64,000 nt of DNA, taken from positions 310,001 through 374,000 of the forward strand of contig NZ_CP029295.1 in the NCBI RefSeq assembly GCF_003332325.1. The letters run 5' to 3'. Under the pieces are notes generated by a model. The model was not told the origin of the DNA. It saw only the letters and a list, made by a program, of their open reading frames with translations, and searched no databases. Both the position numbers and the translations under genes were made by a program. This document shows positions 9,042 to 17,704 of this stretch, piece by piece; positions within the stretch are counted from its first letter, which is position 1; each line of letters opens with the position of its first letter. Source of the DNA: [Mycoplasma] phocae (GTDB lineage Bacteria > Bacillota_I > Bacilli_A > Mycoplasmatales > Metamycoplasmataceae).

Positions 9042-10194
9042 TTTTTTCAATTTCTTTTCAAATTTCATGTGATTTAAACATTTCTTCTTCGCTAATATTT
9101 ACATTATTAACATTAAGCTTAATAATTCCATCTTTTTTATTGAAAAAAGGCTTAAAAACCGGAATTTTAAAATCTAATTCTTTAAAATTTGGAAAATTAT
9201 TCTCATTTGCTATTAATTTTCCAAAAATATTTCCTGAGAAATTTAGTGGAATATAAAACCCAGGGTTATTTCCATTAGCTTTTTTTTCAAATTGTTTTTT
9301 TAATAAATTGTACTGAAAATTGTCACTAATCAAATAATCATAGGAATATTCGGTTTTTGATATTTTGTTATAATGCGAATCAATAGTAAAATTTCTTACC
9401 GGAAATGTTTCATTGCCAAATTCTAGTTCACTAATTAACGCCGGCTTATTATTTTCGATGTTTTCAAAATCAAAATTTTCATCTGGTTCATTCGATAATA
9501 ATTTAGTTGTTGAAGTTGCGACTTTATTTCACGGAATACCAATTTTAGGTTCATAAAAATTAACTTTTGTTTCTAATTTATGAATTTTTGATAAGGATGG
9601 CAACTTACTAATGTGTAAATTCATAGATTTATTAACAATTACAAAGCTAGCTGATTTAATCACTGAAGTTGATATTGGTGTTTTGAAAATATCATCATTT
9701 ATACCAACATCATTTTTTGTAGTTGAAAATTTAAAGATTAAATCAAAAGCCAAATAGTAATTGGCATGGCCTCTTCTTCGTGTATATGAAAGAAATGACA
9801 TTTTTTTTATTTCATTAAAATATATTCTTCCACCATCTTCATAATTGGTAATTTTATAAATAATGTAGTCATTATCTAGTTTTTTATTGCTTAAATTCAT
9901 GTTTTTATCGTTCAAGGTTAATTTTTTTGTATCTCCCAACAACATATTCTCATGAATTTTTAGCTCAATAAATGCTGCATTTGTGTTAATATCCCGATCT
10001 ATTTTTAGATATACCGGTAATTTATCCAACAATGCATTTGAAAATGTTTGTAAATAACTACTACTAATAGTATTACTGCCTAATCTTGTGTATACCGTAT
10101 TCATGGGACTTACTAAACAATCCCATTCCTCGTTATAATAAACTTTGTTGCTTTCTTCTTGATATTTTTGAACTATAGGTGCTGCGCTAAACAT
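9025..10194 (-). CDS. Beta-rich protein, paralogue of the 3117-4265 gene
   Basis: 389 residues, unknown function. It starts at ATG 10194 directly on the stop of a tiny upstream ORF (TAATG). No signal peptide, lipobox or membrane segment is visible. The sequence alternates short charged and hydrophobic strands. The C-terminal region (YIPLNFSGNI, KPFFNKKDGIIKLNV, final EIWKEIEK) matches the 3117-4265 protein, which also follows a small HTH-like gene. One UGA Trp codon (9058-9060) sits 11 residues from the end. The tail overlaps nadE by 17 bases in opposite orientation. Because both copies sit in the same gene order, the pair looks like a duplicated module. Confidence 0.72.
9027..9047. terminator. 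Bidirectional terminator inside the overlapping 3' ends
   Basis: Perfect inverted repeat AAACTAA (9027-9033) / TTAGTTT (9038-9044) with loop AGGG, followed by T. It contains the nadE stop codon (9039-9041) and lies across the last codons of the convergent minus-strand gene (stop 9025-9027). Confidence 0.6.
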
Positions 10195-10316
10195 TATTTT
10201 CTAAATTTCAATAATAAATTTTTTATCTGCAGTATTAGTTCAAATTTAGTTTTGCAAAAAGCATGAAACAATTTGAAAATATCAAGAGAATTTTTAAATA
10301 AAATGTGTCTATTCAT
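10194..10316 (-). CDS. 40-residue basic/hydrophobic small ORF coupled to the next gene
   Basis: MNRHILFKNSLDIF starts the peptide. It is Phe/Leu/Lys-rich with 40 residues. AAGGAG lies 6 bases before ATG 10316, the best ribosome-binding site in this unit, whereas the large gene behind it has none of its own. Its TAA shares one base with the next ATG (TAATG). It may be a real small protein or a leader ORF that delivers ribosomes to the large gene. Confidence 0.5.
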   Translation of the reverse strand: MNRHILFKNSLDIFKLFHAFCKTKFELILQIKNLLLKFRK

Positions 10317-10429
10317 ATGTCTCCTTATTTTTTTATTAGACACATTCATTACACCATTTTTGAAATATTAAATTTGAAAAATGAAACTGCTAAATATTAT
10401 TATTTATAAATAAATAAAACTTTTAGCTT

Positions 10430-10765
10430 TTAGCAGAATATTCATGATAAAGCTATAAATAATTTATTTATTTTTCTATAAAATGTTGCTTTTGATACAT
10501 AGAAATCTTTTCAATTTGTTTTAGTAAATCCATCTTTAGTTTTGAATAGTTTTACATACAATTCTCTAATGTCTTCAGGCAAAGATTCTTCAAAAGTAAT
10601 TAATAGATCAGAGTATATTTTTTTAAACATTTTTTTGTATGTATACATTTGCTTTTTATTTGTAAAACAAACATCGTCTAAATCAATATCAATGTCATTA
10701 AAGCCATAATCAATTAATACTTTAAAAGGATTCATTTTCTTGAATTTTTCCAATATCTTAATCAT
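10430..10765 (-). CDS. Small HTH-like protein, first gene of second module copy
   Basis: 111 residues, starting at ATG 10765 just behind GAGGAGG; an ATG at 10777 would overlap that site. The N-terminus is Lys-rich. The middle is acidic (DIDIDLDDV), then helical. The C-terminus YVSKATFYRKINKLF resembles a short DNA-binding helix of ArpU/RinA-like regulators and the end of the 4249-4569 protein. Two UGA Trp codons near the end are needed to reach TAA 10430-10432. Position ahead of the tiny ORF and the beta-rich gene suggests a regulator or partner of that gene; this is inference. Confidence 0.65.
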
Positions 10766-11257
10766 ATACCTCCTCATCTTTTTTTGTATAAATCAAAATT
10801 TTGTTTTAAAATTGGAAATTTTTGTTTATTTTTATAAAAGCTTCCTAAATTAAGACATTTTTTTGTTCACATTTTAATTTTAAGACGGCTAACAAATTTT
10901 TTTTAATATTTGCGAAAAAAAAGATAATTTTTTAAGAAAATTTGCTTATTTTTTATACATTTTAGAATTTTTAAATGTAAAAAATGATTTTTAGTTAAAT
11001 TTTTTAATTCTAAATTATTAATAATTTTTAATTAAAAAATTTAATTTATACTACTTTTTAATAAAATCTTATTCTGAAGAATTTTTTTATAGGTTTTAAA
11101 TGATCTTGCTAGTTAATGTCAAAAATTATTCACTCTATGATAATTGTTTAACTCTAGAAATTAAATTAATGTGCTTAAAAATTTTTAATTTAAAAAAATC
11201 TTTTAGTCTAGATAATTAGTGATTTTATTAACTTCATTTGTTGCTAGAAAAATAATA
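10766..11257. other. AT-rich intergenic region, no gene seen
   Basis: About 490 bases of A/T runs between divergent genes. All frames are interrupted by TAA/TAG. I see no hairpin or conserved RNA here. It must hold the promoter of the minus-strand module. Confidence 0.6.
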
Positions 11258-11287
11258 TTTACATTTTTTATTAAACTAATATATAAT
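11258..11287 (+). promoter_or_regulatory. Promoter of lipoprotein-oppB-oppC unit
   Basis: TTTACA (11258-11263), 18-base spacer, TATAAT (11282-11287). About 30 bases downstream is the lipoprotein ATG, with AAGGAG between them. Confidence 0.6.
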
Positions 11288-11316
11288 TATTTATGTTAAA
11301 AATAAAGGAGAATAAT

Positions 11317-12078
11317 ATGAAAAAAAATACCAGGTTAACCATTTCATTAGTCTCGTTGAGTTCACTTTTTGCCTTACCATTAATTGTAGCTTCATGCACT
11401 AACGAAAAGAAAAAAGACGACAAAAGAGATATTAGCGAAGAAATATTTGAAGAACACTTAGCAATTAAATTGTCTAAAATCGCACACAACCAAACTGAAA
11501 CCGATGCCGATGAAGTATCAGATGCACTTGTTAAAGCAAAAGACTGAGATGAAGTAAAAAGTCTTTTCAAAAAATATGGAATTACCTACAAGGAAACAGA
11601 AGAAATGCCAGATGGTGCGACATTTGCAGTTAATAAATCAACTCACCCTCATGAAGATGAAGGATTAATTCATTTAGATATTGACAGAACCGTTAAGGGG
11701 GTTGTAGCACATGCCAGATTTGAAATTAGAGGATTTAAAATTGTAGCCATTGAAGATAGTTATACTTTTGGAAATTGAAAATTAGAAACTAAATCAAAAA
11801 TAACTGCGCCAATTACAACAGTTAAAAATGAAATTCTTGCGGCTCAAAAGAAAGGATTTGATGAATTGATCAAAGCCTTACAAAAATATGTTAAGGTCGA
11901 ACAAATTGATACAAATGATAAAGAATCTGAGTTTAAATTTGACGAAAGTGATGTTGAAGAAGTTTCTGATTCTGGTCAACTACACTTTGAAAAAGTCTTT
12001 ACTTATCAAAAATCATCTCCTGATAAAACTACCCCTGCCCCTACTCACTTTGTAATTACTGGATTAGAAAAATCATAA
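11317..12078 (+). CDS. Lipoprotein preceding an Opp permease pair
   Basis: 253 residues. Lipoprotein signal: basic start MKKNTR, hydrophobic core, and lipobox LIVASC with Cys near residue 27. The mature protein should be lipid-anchored on the outer face. The body is acidic and Lys-rich without a recognised domain. An 'APITTVKNEI' segment and a region ending HFVITGLEKS are visible. It is far shorter than OppA-type binding proteins (usually 500 residues or more), yet oppB follows after only 15 bases. It could be an accessory or substrate-capture protein for that transporter; the function is not known. Confidence 0.85.
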
Positions 12079-12093
12079 TATTGGAAACAAACA

Positions 12094-13062
12094 ATGAAAA
12101 ATAATAGCTCACTTATTATTGTTAAAAAAATAGCTATTTATTTTTTTATTTTATTAATCATTATTTCACTAGTATTTTTTGCAATAAATATTTTAATTGA
12201 ACCGCAAATTAAAAAAAATATTGCAGTTAGTAGTCAAATTGAAAGTAATTTGTGAAAACGATATCTTTATTTTTTAGGCAATTTATTTTCATTTCAAACT
12301 GGGCGGATTTTTTCAAGCGAATTAAATAATGTTAATCTCAGCATTTTTGGTTTATATTTATCACAATTTAAATGAACAATTTTATTTACTATTCTAAGTT
12401 TCTCAATTGGTTTTATTCTTGGTAATGTGCTAGGAATTTGAAGTGCGTATAAATATAATAAGAGCACAGATTTTATTATTAATCTAACTGTAGCGGCGAT
12501 TTCTACTATTCCATTAATAGTTTTAGCCATAGTTGCTTTAGGAACTTCAACATTTTTAGGATACCCTTCGCAATTTATTAGTAACTCTAAATATTTACTA
12601 ATTTCTTTATTGGTTCCGGCTATCATTAGCGCTTTTGGATCAATTAGTCTATTTCACGCTAGATCACGGAAAATTACTAAAAATGTTATGCAATCTAATT
12701 ATTTTGAATTTGCAATTTCTTTAGGCAATAGTCGCTGAAAATTATTTAAATCACAAATTTTTAAAAATCTTGTGATTGGAGAATTACAAGCAATCGTTCC
12801 TTTCTATCTTCTCTTATTTTCAAGTTCATTAGTCATCGAAAGAATCTTCTCTATCCCGGGACAAAGTGTATTTATCTCATATGCTTTTAGTAAAGGCGAA
12901 GTTAACTTAATCATGTTTTATTTTACTTTCAGTTTTTTTACATTAATTATTTTTAAATGAATTAATCAAGTTATTTTAAATATACTAAATCCATTACAAA
13001 ATATTGAAAGAAGAATAAAATGATTTAATAGAAAGTGAGTCAAAAAACATGCAATCAAATAA
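12094..13062 (+). CDS. oppB: ABC transporter permease, OppB type
   Basis: 322 residues, integral membrane. About six hydrophobic segments are visible. The cytoplasmic loop EFAISLGNSRWKLFKSQIF is the EAA motif that docks the ATPase, and PGQSVFISYA near the end is an OppB family landmark. With OppC it would form the channel of a peptide importer. The expected N-terminal OppB region is present but divergent. It overlaps oppC by 14 bases. The ATPase genes oppD and oppF, normally next, are absent from the window. Confidence 0.83.
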
Positions 13063-14221
13063 TAATTTATTTAAATTTGCACTAAAAAAACCAATTATTA
13101 AAACGTATGCAATTCACCAAAGTCAAAAACGACAATTTTGAAAAAGGTTTTTTGAGAAAAAAATCAATATTGCAAGCTTAGTGATTTTAGCCACAATTAT
13201 TATCTCTAGTTTAATTGCCCTAATCTTTATTAGAAACTCACCTACTAAATCCATTGACTCCAATTCTAATTTTGTAAATAACTTGCCAGCAATAAACCAA
13301 CTGGTAGTTCACAATTTCGAACGTGGGCCACAAGTTGACTTTATTCGAGAAATTGCTAAATTAGAAGGCCAAAGAGCTTTTCAAACCAATAGCATTCCAC
13401 AATTCACAATTGCTTTTGATTCGGCTTTGGATTCTGGTGGAGATATCACTGTCAACACTGACATTATTACACTAGTGTATAATCCATATGATTTAATAAA
13501 AGCTATTAATCTAAACTCAAACTCACACATTTCACTTCCTAGTACACTTTTAGGAACTAATCAAAACGGTGTTGATTTATATGCAAGAATTAATGTCTCA
13601 ATTTTCATTACACTAACTACAATTATTTTAGCAATAGCCATCAATATTTTAGTAGGGTTTTCATTAGCTGCTATTTATGCATTTCATGAACGTAAATGAT
13701 ATGCTAATTTAATTGATAAAATCGCTACAGTATTAGGATCAATCCCAGAATTAATTTGAATTTTCATTTTATGTATCTTTTTGGGAACACAATGATATTG
13801 AATATTGTTAGCTTTTTCTCTAATATCATGAATTTCTTATTATGAAATTGCTAAAAATGAAATGTTGGGATTAATAAAAAAAGAGTATATATCAGCAGCA
13901 ATTGTTGTTGGACTAAATAAATTCCAGATTACTTATCGTCATTTATTTAAAGCGATTTTACCAACAATGCTAATTTTAGTTGTTGATCGTTTAGCTATTA
14001 ATATTTTAATTATTTCTTCTCTTGCCTTTCTTGACTTAATTACTAATGAAGGAAATTTAAATATTGGAACTATTTTAAAAGAAGCACTACTGTCAGCGAA
14101 GTCAAATTGAGTTTATCTAGTGCTTGTATCCTTCTACTTAACATCATTTTCGATTTCACTAAAATTATTCAATATATCTCTCGCAACCACATACTATCCA
14201 AAATTATCTTTAAAAAAATAA
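13049..14221 (+). CDS. oppC: ABC transporter permease, OppC type
   Basis: 390 residues. It has a cytoplasmic N-terminus, a first membrane segment (about 46-66), then an outside insertion of about 110 residues, then the five-helix permease core. The EAA loop reads EYISAAIVVGLNKFQITYRHLF. The ATG at 13049 lies inside oppB. Many UGA Trp codons are used (Trp-rich hydrophobic helices), for example WIFILCIFLGTQWYW. The large extracytoplasmic insertion is typical of mollicute OppC proteins. A strong terminator follows, so no ATPase gene is in this operon. Confidence 0.83.
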
Positions 14222-14223
14222 TT

Positions 14224-14264
14224 AAAATATACAATTTTTTCGTTAGAAAATGTATATTTTTTTA
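14224..14264 (+). terminator. Terminator after oppC
   Basis: AAAATATACA (14224-14233) / TGTATATTTT (14251-14260), with an inner ATTTT/AAAAT pairing, followed by T's. Confidence 0.75.
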
Positions 14265-14304
14265 TATATTATTTTTGAAAAACGAAAAATGTATTCAAAA
14301 ATAA

Positions 14305-14310
14305 TATAAT
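14305..14310 (+). promoter_or_regulatory. -10 box for the membrane nuclease gene
   Basis: TATAAT 24 bases before the ATG, downstream of the oppC terminator. No -35 with standard spacing is visible. Confidence 0.5.
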
Positions 14311-14333
14311 TTAATTTATGAATGGAGAAAGAA

Positions 14334-15647
14334 ATGGCAATAAAACCAATAAGAACAACGCTTAAAGTCATCCTAGCATTAGGCGCCATCGCCGGAATTG
14401 CAGTCGGTGGATATTATGGATATAGATACTATCAAAAAATAAAATCTGAAAAAAAAGATGTTCAAAATCAAAAGAGTGACTCATCACGAGCAAAAGAAAA
14501 TCAAGGTGAAAAAGGTTCAAACAATATCAACAGAGAAGTAATTGTTCCTAAAAATGTTGAAGAAATGTTTTACAAACCAGAGAATTTAATTAGAGTAGGA
14601 CATTGAAATATTTTAAATTATGGCAGTACAGAATCAAGCGACAAAAACGGACCCAAGGTGCGAGCTATTGCTGAACTAATCTATAAAAGCAAGCAAGATG
14701 TTGTTGGATTAACAGAAATAAATTACAATCGCGGGGAAGATGTTAAAAATATTGTAGATGTATTAAATTCAATAAATAGTAATAATTCATTTAAATATTT
14801 AATACAACCAACTAAAGATGCAAACCCAACAAGTTCTAATGCTACCAAAGAACAGGTTGCAATTATTTACAACTATAAAAGAATTAAAGAAAAGAATTTT
14901 ACTAACGGAAAAAATATTCAATCATATGGAACCACCCAAAAATTTCAAGGAACTTCATATAAGAGACCACTATTTGCGGCATATTTTGAAACTATTGAAG
15001 GAAGTAAACCATTTGTTTCAATATTTGGTCATCTAGATAGTCCGGCAGTTGGAAAAAATAGCACAGAAAAAGCAGATAAAACATACAAAGGACAAGGAGC
15101 TCAAGAAGTTGCTGAGGCTTCGGAAATAGCAAATGCCTTTAAATATTATGAGGAATTATCAAATAATGCCTCAATTATCTTCGGGGGTGACACTAATATC
15201 AAAACTGAAAATAATCGTTTATTTAATAGTGAAAATTTCATAAAAAATAATATAGAAAACTATTATGGTGAAATGTCAATATTCGAAGACAAAAAAACAA
15301 CCACAAAGGCAAAAAAATACGAATTTTATGAAACATCGTTAGGCACAAATGAAAAGAATGGGTACGCCAACGCTTATGATAAATTACTATTTAAAGAAAA
15401 CGGCGGTTTAAACATTATTAATGAATATGAAAAAACAACATATAAAGATAAGAAGTACCAAAATGTTCCATTCAAAGCCGATATTATTAACGGATTTAAA
15501 AATGGAATTTGAGATAGAAATGTAATTTTAAACCTAAGACCAAAACTTCAACTTAATAAACAAGGTAAGAAAATCAGTGATTTTTCATTCATTCGCAATA
15601 AGATAAGTGATCACACCTTAGTTTATTTAGATTTCGAAATTAAATAA
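14334..15647 (+). CDS. mnuA: Membrane nuclease, endonuclease/exonuclease/phosphatase fold (MnuA-like)
   Basis: 437 residues. An N-terminal membrane anchor (about residues 8-27, no lipobox Cys) is followed by a charged linker and an EEP-fold nuclease domain. Visible catalytic motifs in order are LTEINYN (Glu), FGHLDSP (His), GGDTNI (Asp/Asn) and SDHTLVYLDF (Asp-His pair near the C-terminus). Mycoplasma surface nucleases of this type degrade host DNA, including neutrophil traps, and supply nucleotides to cells that cannot make them. GGAG lies 6 bases before ATG 14334. The gene is monocistronic: it has its own -10 box and a terminator on each side. The symbol follows the M. bovis homologue and is by similarity of motifs. 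Confidence 0.87.
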
Positions 15648-15671
15648 AACTAGTATCATTAAAATTAAACA

Positions 15672-15706
15672 AAAAAGGCAAGTGTCAATCGCACCTTGCT
15701 TTTTTT
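15672..15706 (+). terminator. Terminator after the nuclease gene
   Basis: AAAAAAGGCAAGTG pairs with CACCTTGCTTTTTT around 15672-15706, with a small bulge, followed by T's. Confidence 0.7.
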
Positions 15707-15916
15707 AATTTATAAAATAACACATATTTAATGTTTTAGCAGCAGAAAAATAGTAAAGACTAGCTAAAATACTTTGCTCAGAAAAATATAGCACTAAAAT
15801 TATTCATAATCTAGCAAAATTAAGCGATTTATATGCTTTAGTTCTAAAAATATTTTGAATAAAATAATTTTAGTTAATGATAAATTAAATTATGAGAATT
15901 TTATTAGTCATATTTG

Positions 15917-16365
15917 ATGAATAAACTTGAGATTTTAAATGATCACATAGGCGAAGATTTTTTAAATCTAAATTTTGATAAAAATAAATTATTTAAAAAT
16001 CTGTTAGATATTAATCAAAATATTTTTATTAATCAAGATAATTTAAATAAATGACTTAATAATTATGGATCTGATAGTTCAATAAAACCAACAATTATCT
16101 TAAACAATATTGATTTTGTTAATTTTAAGTATTTAGAAAAATATTTAAATAAATTTTATTTTATTATTTTAACATCTAATATTTTTGAAATTGCATCAAA
16201 TTTTGAGGAGTTAGAGCAATGTGCTATAGTTGAAAAAATAATGGTATTTCTATAAATTCTGGAATTGCTCTTCATAGTCGTATTGAAAACGAACAGAATC
16301 AAAGTCTAGACATGTCCAAGTCTTTTAATTTATTAAAAAATGACGATTGCTTCAATTTAAATTAA
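15917..16365 (+). pseudogene. Frameshifted unknown gene
   Basis: The frame starting ATG AAT AAA (15917) stays open for 112 codons (including a UGA Trp) to TAA 16253-16255. The -1 frame then continues as coding-like sequence, NNGISINSGIALHSRIENEQ and on, to TAA 16363-16365. The switch falls at the six-A run 16233-16238; seven A's would join the two parts into one protein of about 149 residues. No family is recognised. A segment KPTIILNNIDF then FYFIILTSN looks like buried beta-strands of an ATPase-like fold, but that is a guess. No clear ribosome-binding site precedes ATG. Confidence 0.45.
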
Positions 16366-16456
16366 AAAATATTTGATTTAGTAAATAAAATTTATCATTT
16401 ATTGGTTTATTTAGTATTATATTTTTTTAAACAAAGTAAAATTATTTTATCAAACT

Positions 16457-16495
16457 AAAACTTGTGTTACATTGAAATGATCACAGGTTTTTTTA
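16457..16495 (+). terminator. Plus-strand terminator
   Basis: AAAACTTGTG (16457-16466) / CACAGGTTTT (16482-16491), one G-U pair, followed by T's. It would end the 15917-16365 transcript. Confidence 0.65.
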
Positions 16496-16516
16496 TCATT
16501 ATTTTTTAAGAAATTA

Positions 16517-16545
16517 ATAATAAAAAAGCGCAAACTTGTGCGCTT
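16517..16545 (-). terminator. Terminator of the 16561-17457 gene
   Basis: AAGCGCA (16527-16533) / TGCGCTT (16539-16545). On the minus strand it is followed by TTTTTTATTATT. Confidence 0.75.
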
Positions 16546-16560
16546 AAAATTATTAACTAA

Positions 16561-17457
16561 TTATAGTGTTCCGGTAACTCTTAAAATTATTAAAATTATA
16601 TTTACAAAAATTAATAATCACAATACGCTAATTAGGAATCAGAATCCTGTACTTCTTTTTGGTTCTTCTACTGGAACTGCAACTTCTTCAGGTTCTACTA
16701 CTTCTTCTTCTTTAACTATTGATAAACTATTTGAAGCATCTCATTTTGTTGAAACTAGCGATAAAAAGGTTGCTTTACTTAAACTTGTATTTTTAGCATA
16801 TGATAAATTTGTTGAGCATCTAGGACAATGTTTTGAATTACATGGTGAAGATATTGAACAAGTTGAAACTTTAGCACTAGCAAATCCTTTAATTGTATGC
16901 ATTATTTTAGGAGAAGTTTTTTCTCCAGCAGTAATGTGGTAGTAAATGTATAATTCACGATCATTTTTTGATGGTGCAATTTCATCAATAACAACATCAT
17001 AAATAGAATTTGGTCTAATATCTGAAATTTCTACTTGTGATGCTTTCTTAGACTCAACGCCCATTACTAAAAATGTTACTTTTCTAGCTTCGTCTTTTAA
17101 ATTTACTTCTTCTTGTTTTGCGAAATTTGTTGATTTTTCAACCAAGTTTTCTTGTTCGATATATGTAATAGCATCTTGGTTCTTAATTGATTTTTCTTTA
17201 ATTCTTTCAACGATTAAACGAGCTTTATCGATTCCGACGCTACCACGATATGCGCCATCACGGTGGAACCAAACTCTTGTATCGTGATATGATTTTTCAC
17301 TAATTCTAATGAACTCTTCAACCGCATCAATAAACTCTGCAAAATTTCCTGAAATCTTTTTATTAGCTTTTTTAAAATTGAATGAGATATTTCTATTTTC
17401 ATCAAATGCTTCTGAAATATAGTATTTTTCTAATATTCTTTTTTCTTCTCTTTTCAT
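16561..17457 (-). CDS. Tail-anchored protein with Cys-rich insert, paralogue of 35193-36092
   Basis: 298 residues. The N-terminal ~110 residues are nearly the same as in the 35193-36092 protein, including KKANKKISGNFAEF, VWFHRD and YRGSVG. A middle domain (about 115-195) ends in the shared GFA(S/T) motif. After it comes a Ser/Cys-rich stretch with Cys at about 200, 206, 211 and 214 plus a His, an acidic EEEVVEPEE linker, and a single C-terminal membrane helix (about 271-293). The C-terminus suggests a cytosolic domain held by a tail anchor. Cys is rare in this genome, so the insert is either a metal site or sequence that arose by rearrangement. Function unknown. Confidence 0.72.
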
Positions 17458-17671
17458 TCTTACTCCATATTGTTTATAAATTTATATAATGAATTTTACC
17501 AAAAAAATATTATTTAAAACAAAAATAAACAAAAATAAAAGGAATAACATTGATACAACACCCTAATATTAAGATAATTTAGTAAAAATAAGGTCAAAAA
17601 AAATTTAGCCACCTTTTAAATAATTATTTTAATTATTTTTAGCTAAAAATATTACGATTTTGGCAAAGTAA

Positions 17672-17694
17672 AAAATACCCAAGGATGGGTATTT
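17672..17694 (-). terminator. Terminator of the first coiled-coil paralogue
   Basis: AAATACCC (17673-17680) / GGGTATTT (17687-17694), followed by T's on the minus strand. The same stem sequence recurs at 22782-22803 after the third paralogue. Confidence 0.75.
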
Positions 17695-17704
17695 CACATA
17701 TTAT

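Noticed and set aside
16538-16942. Plus-strand frame of 134 codons opposite the tail-anchored gene
   Set aside because: It lies over conserved minus-strand coding sequence and has no ribosome-binding site. Only the 16720-16885 part has a coding look, reported as a finding instead.
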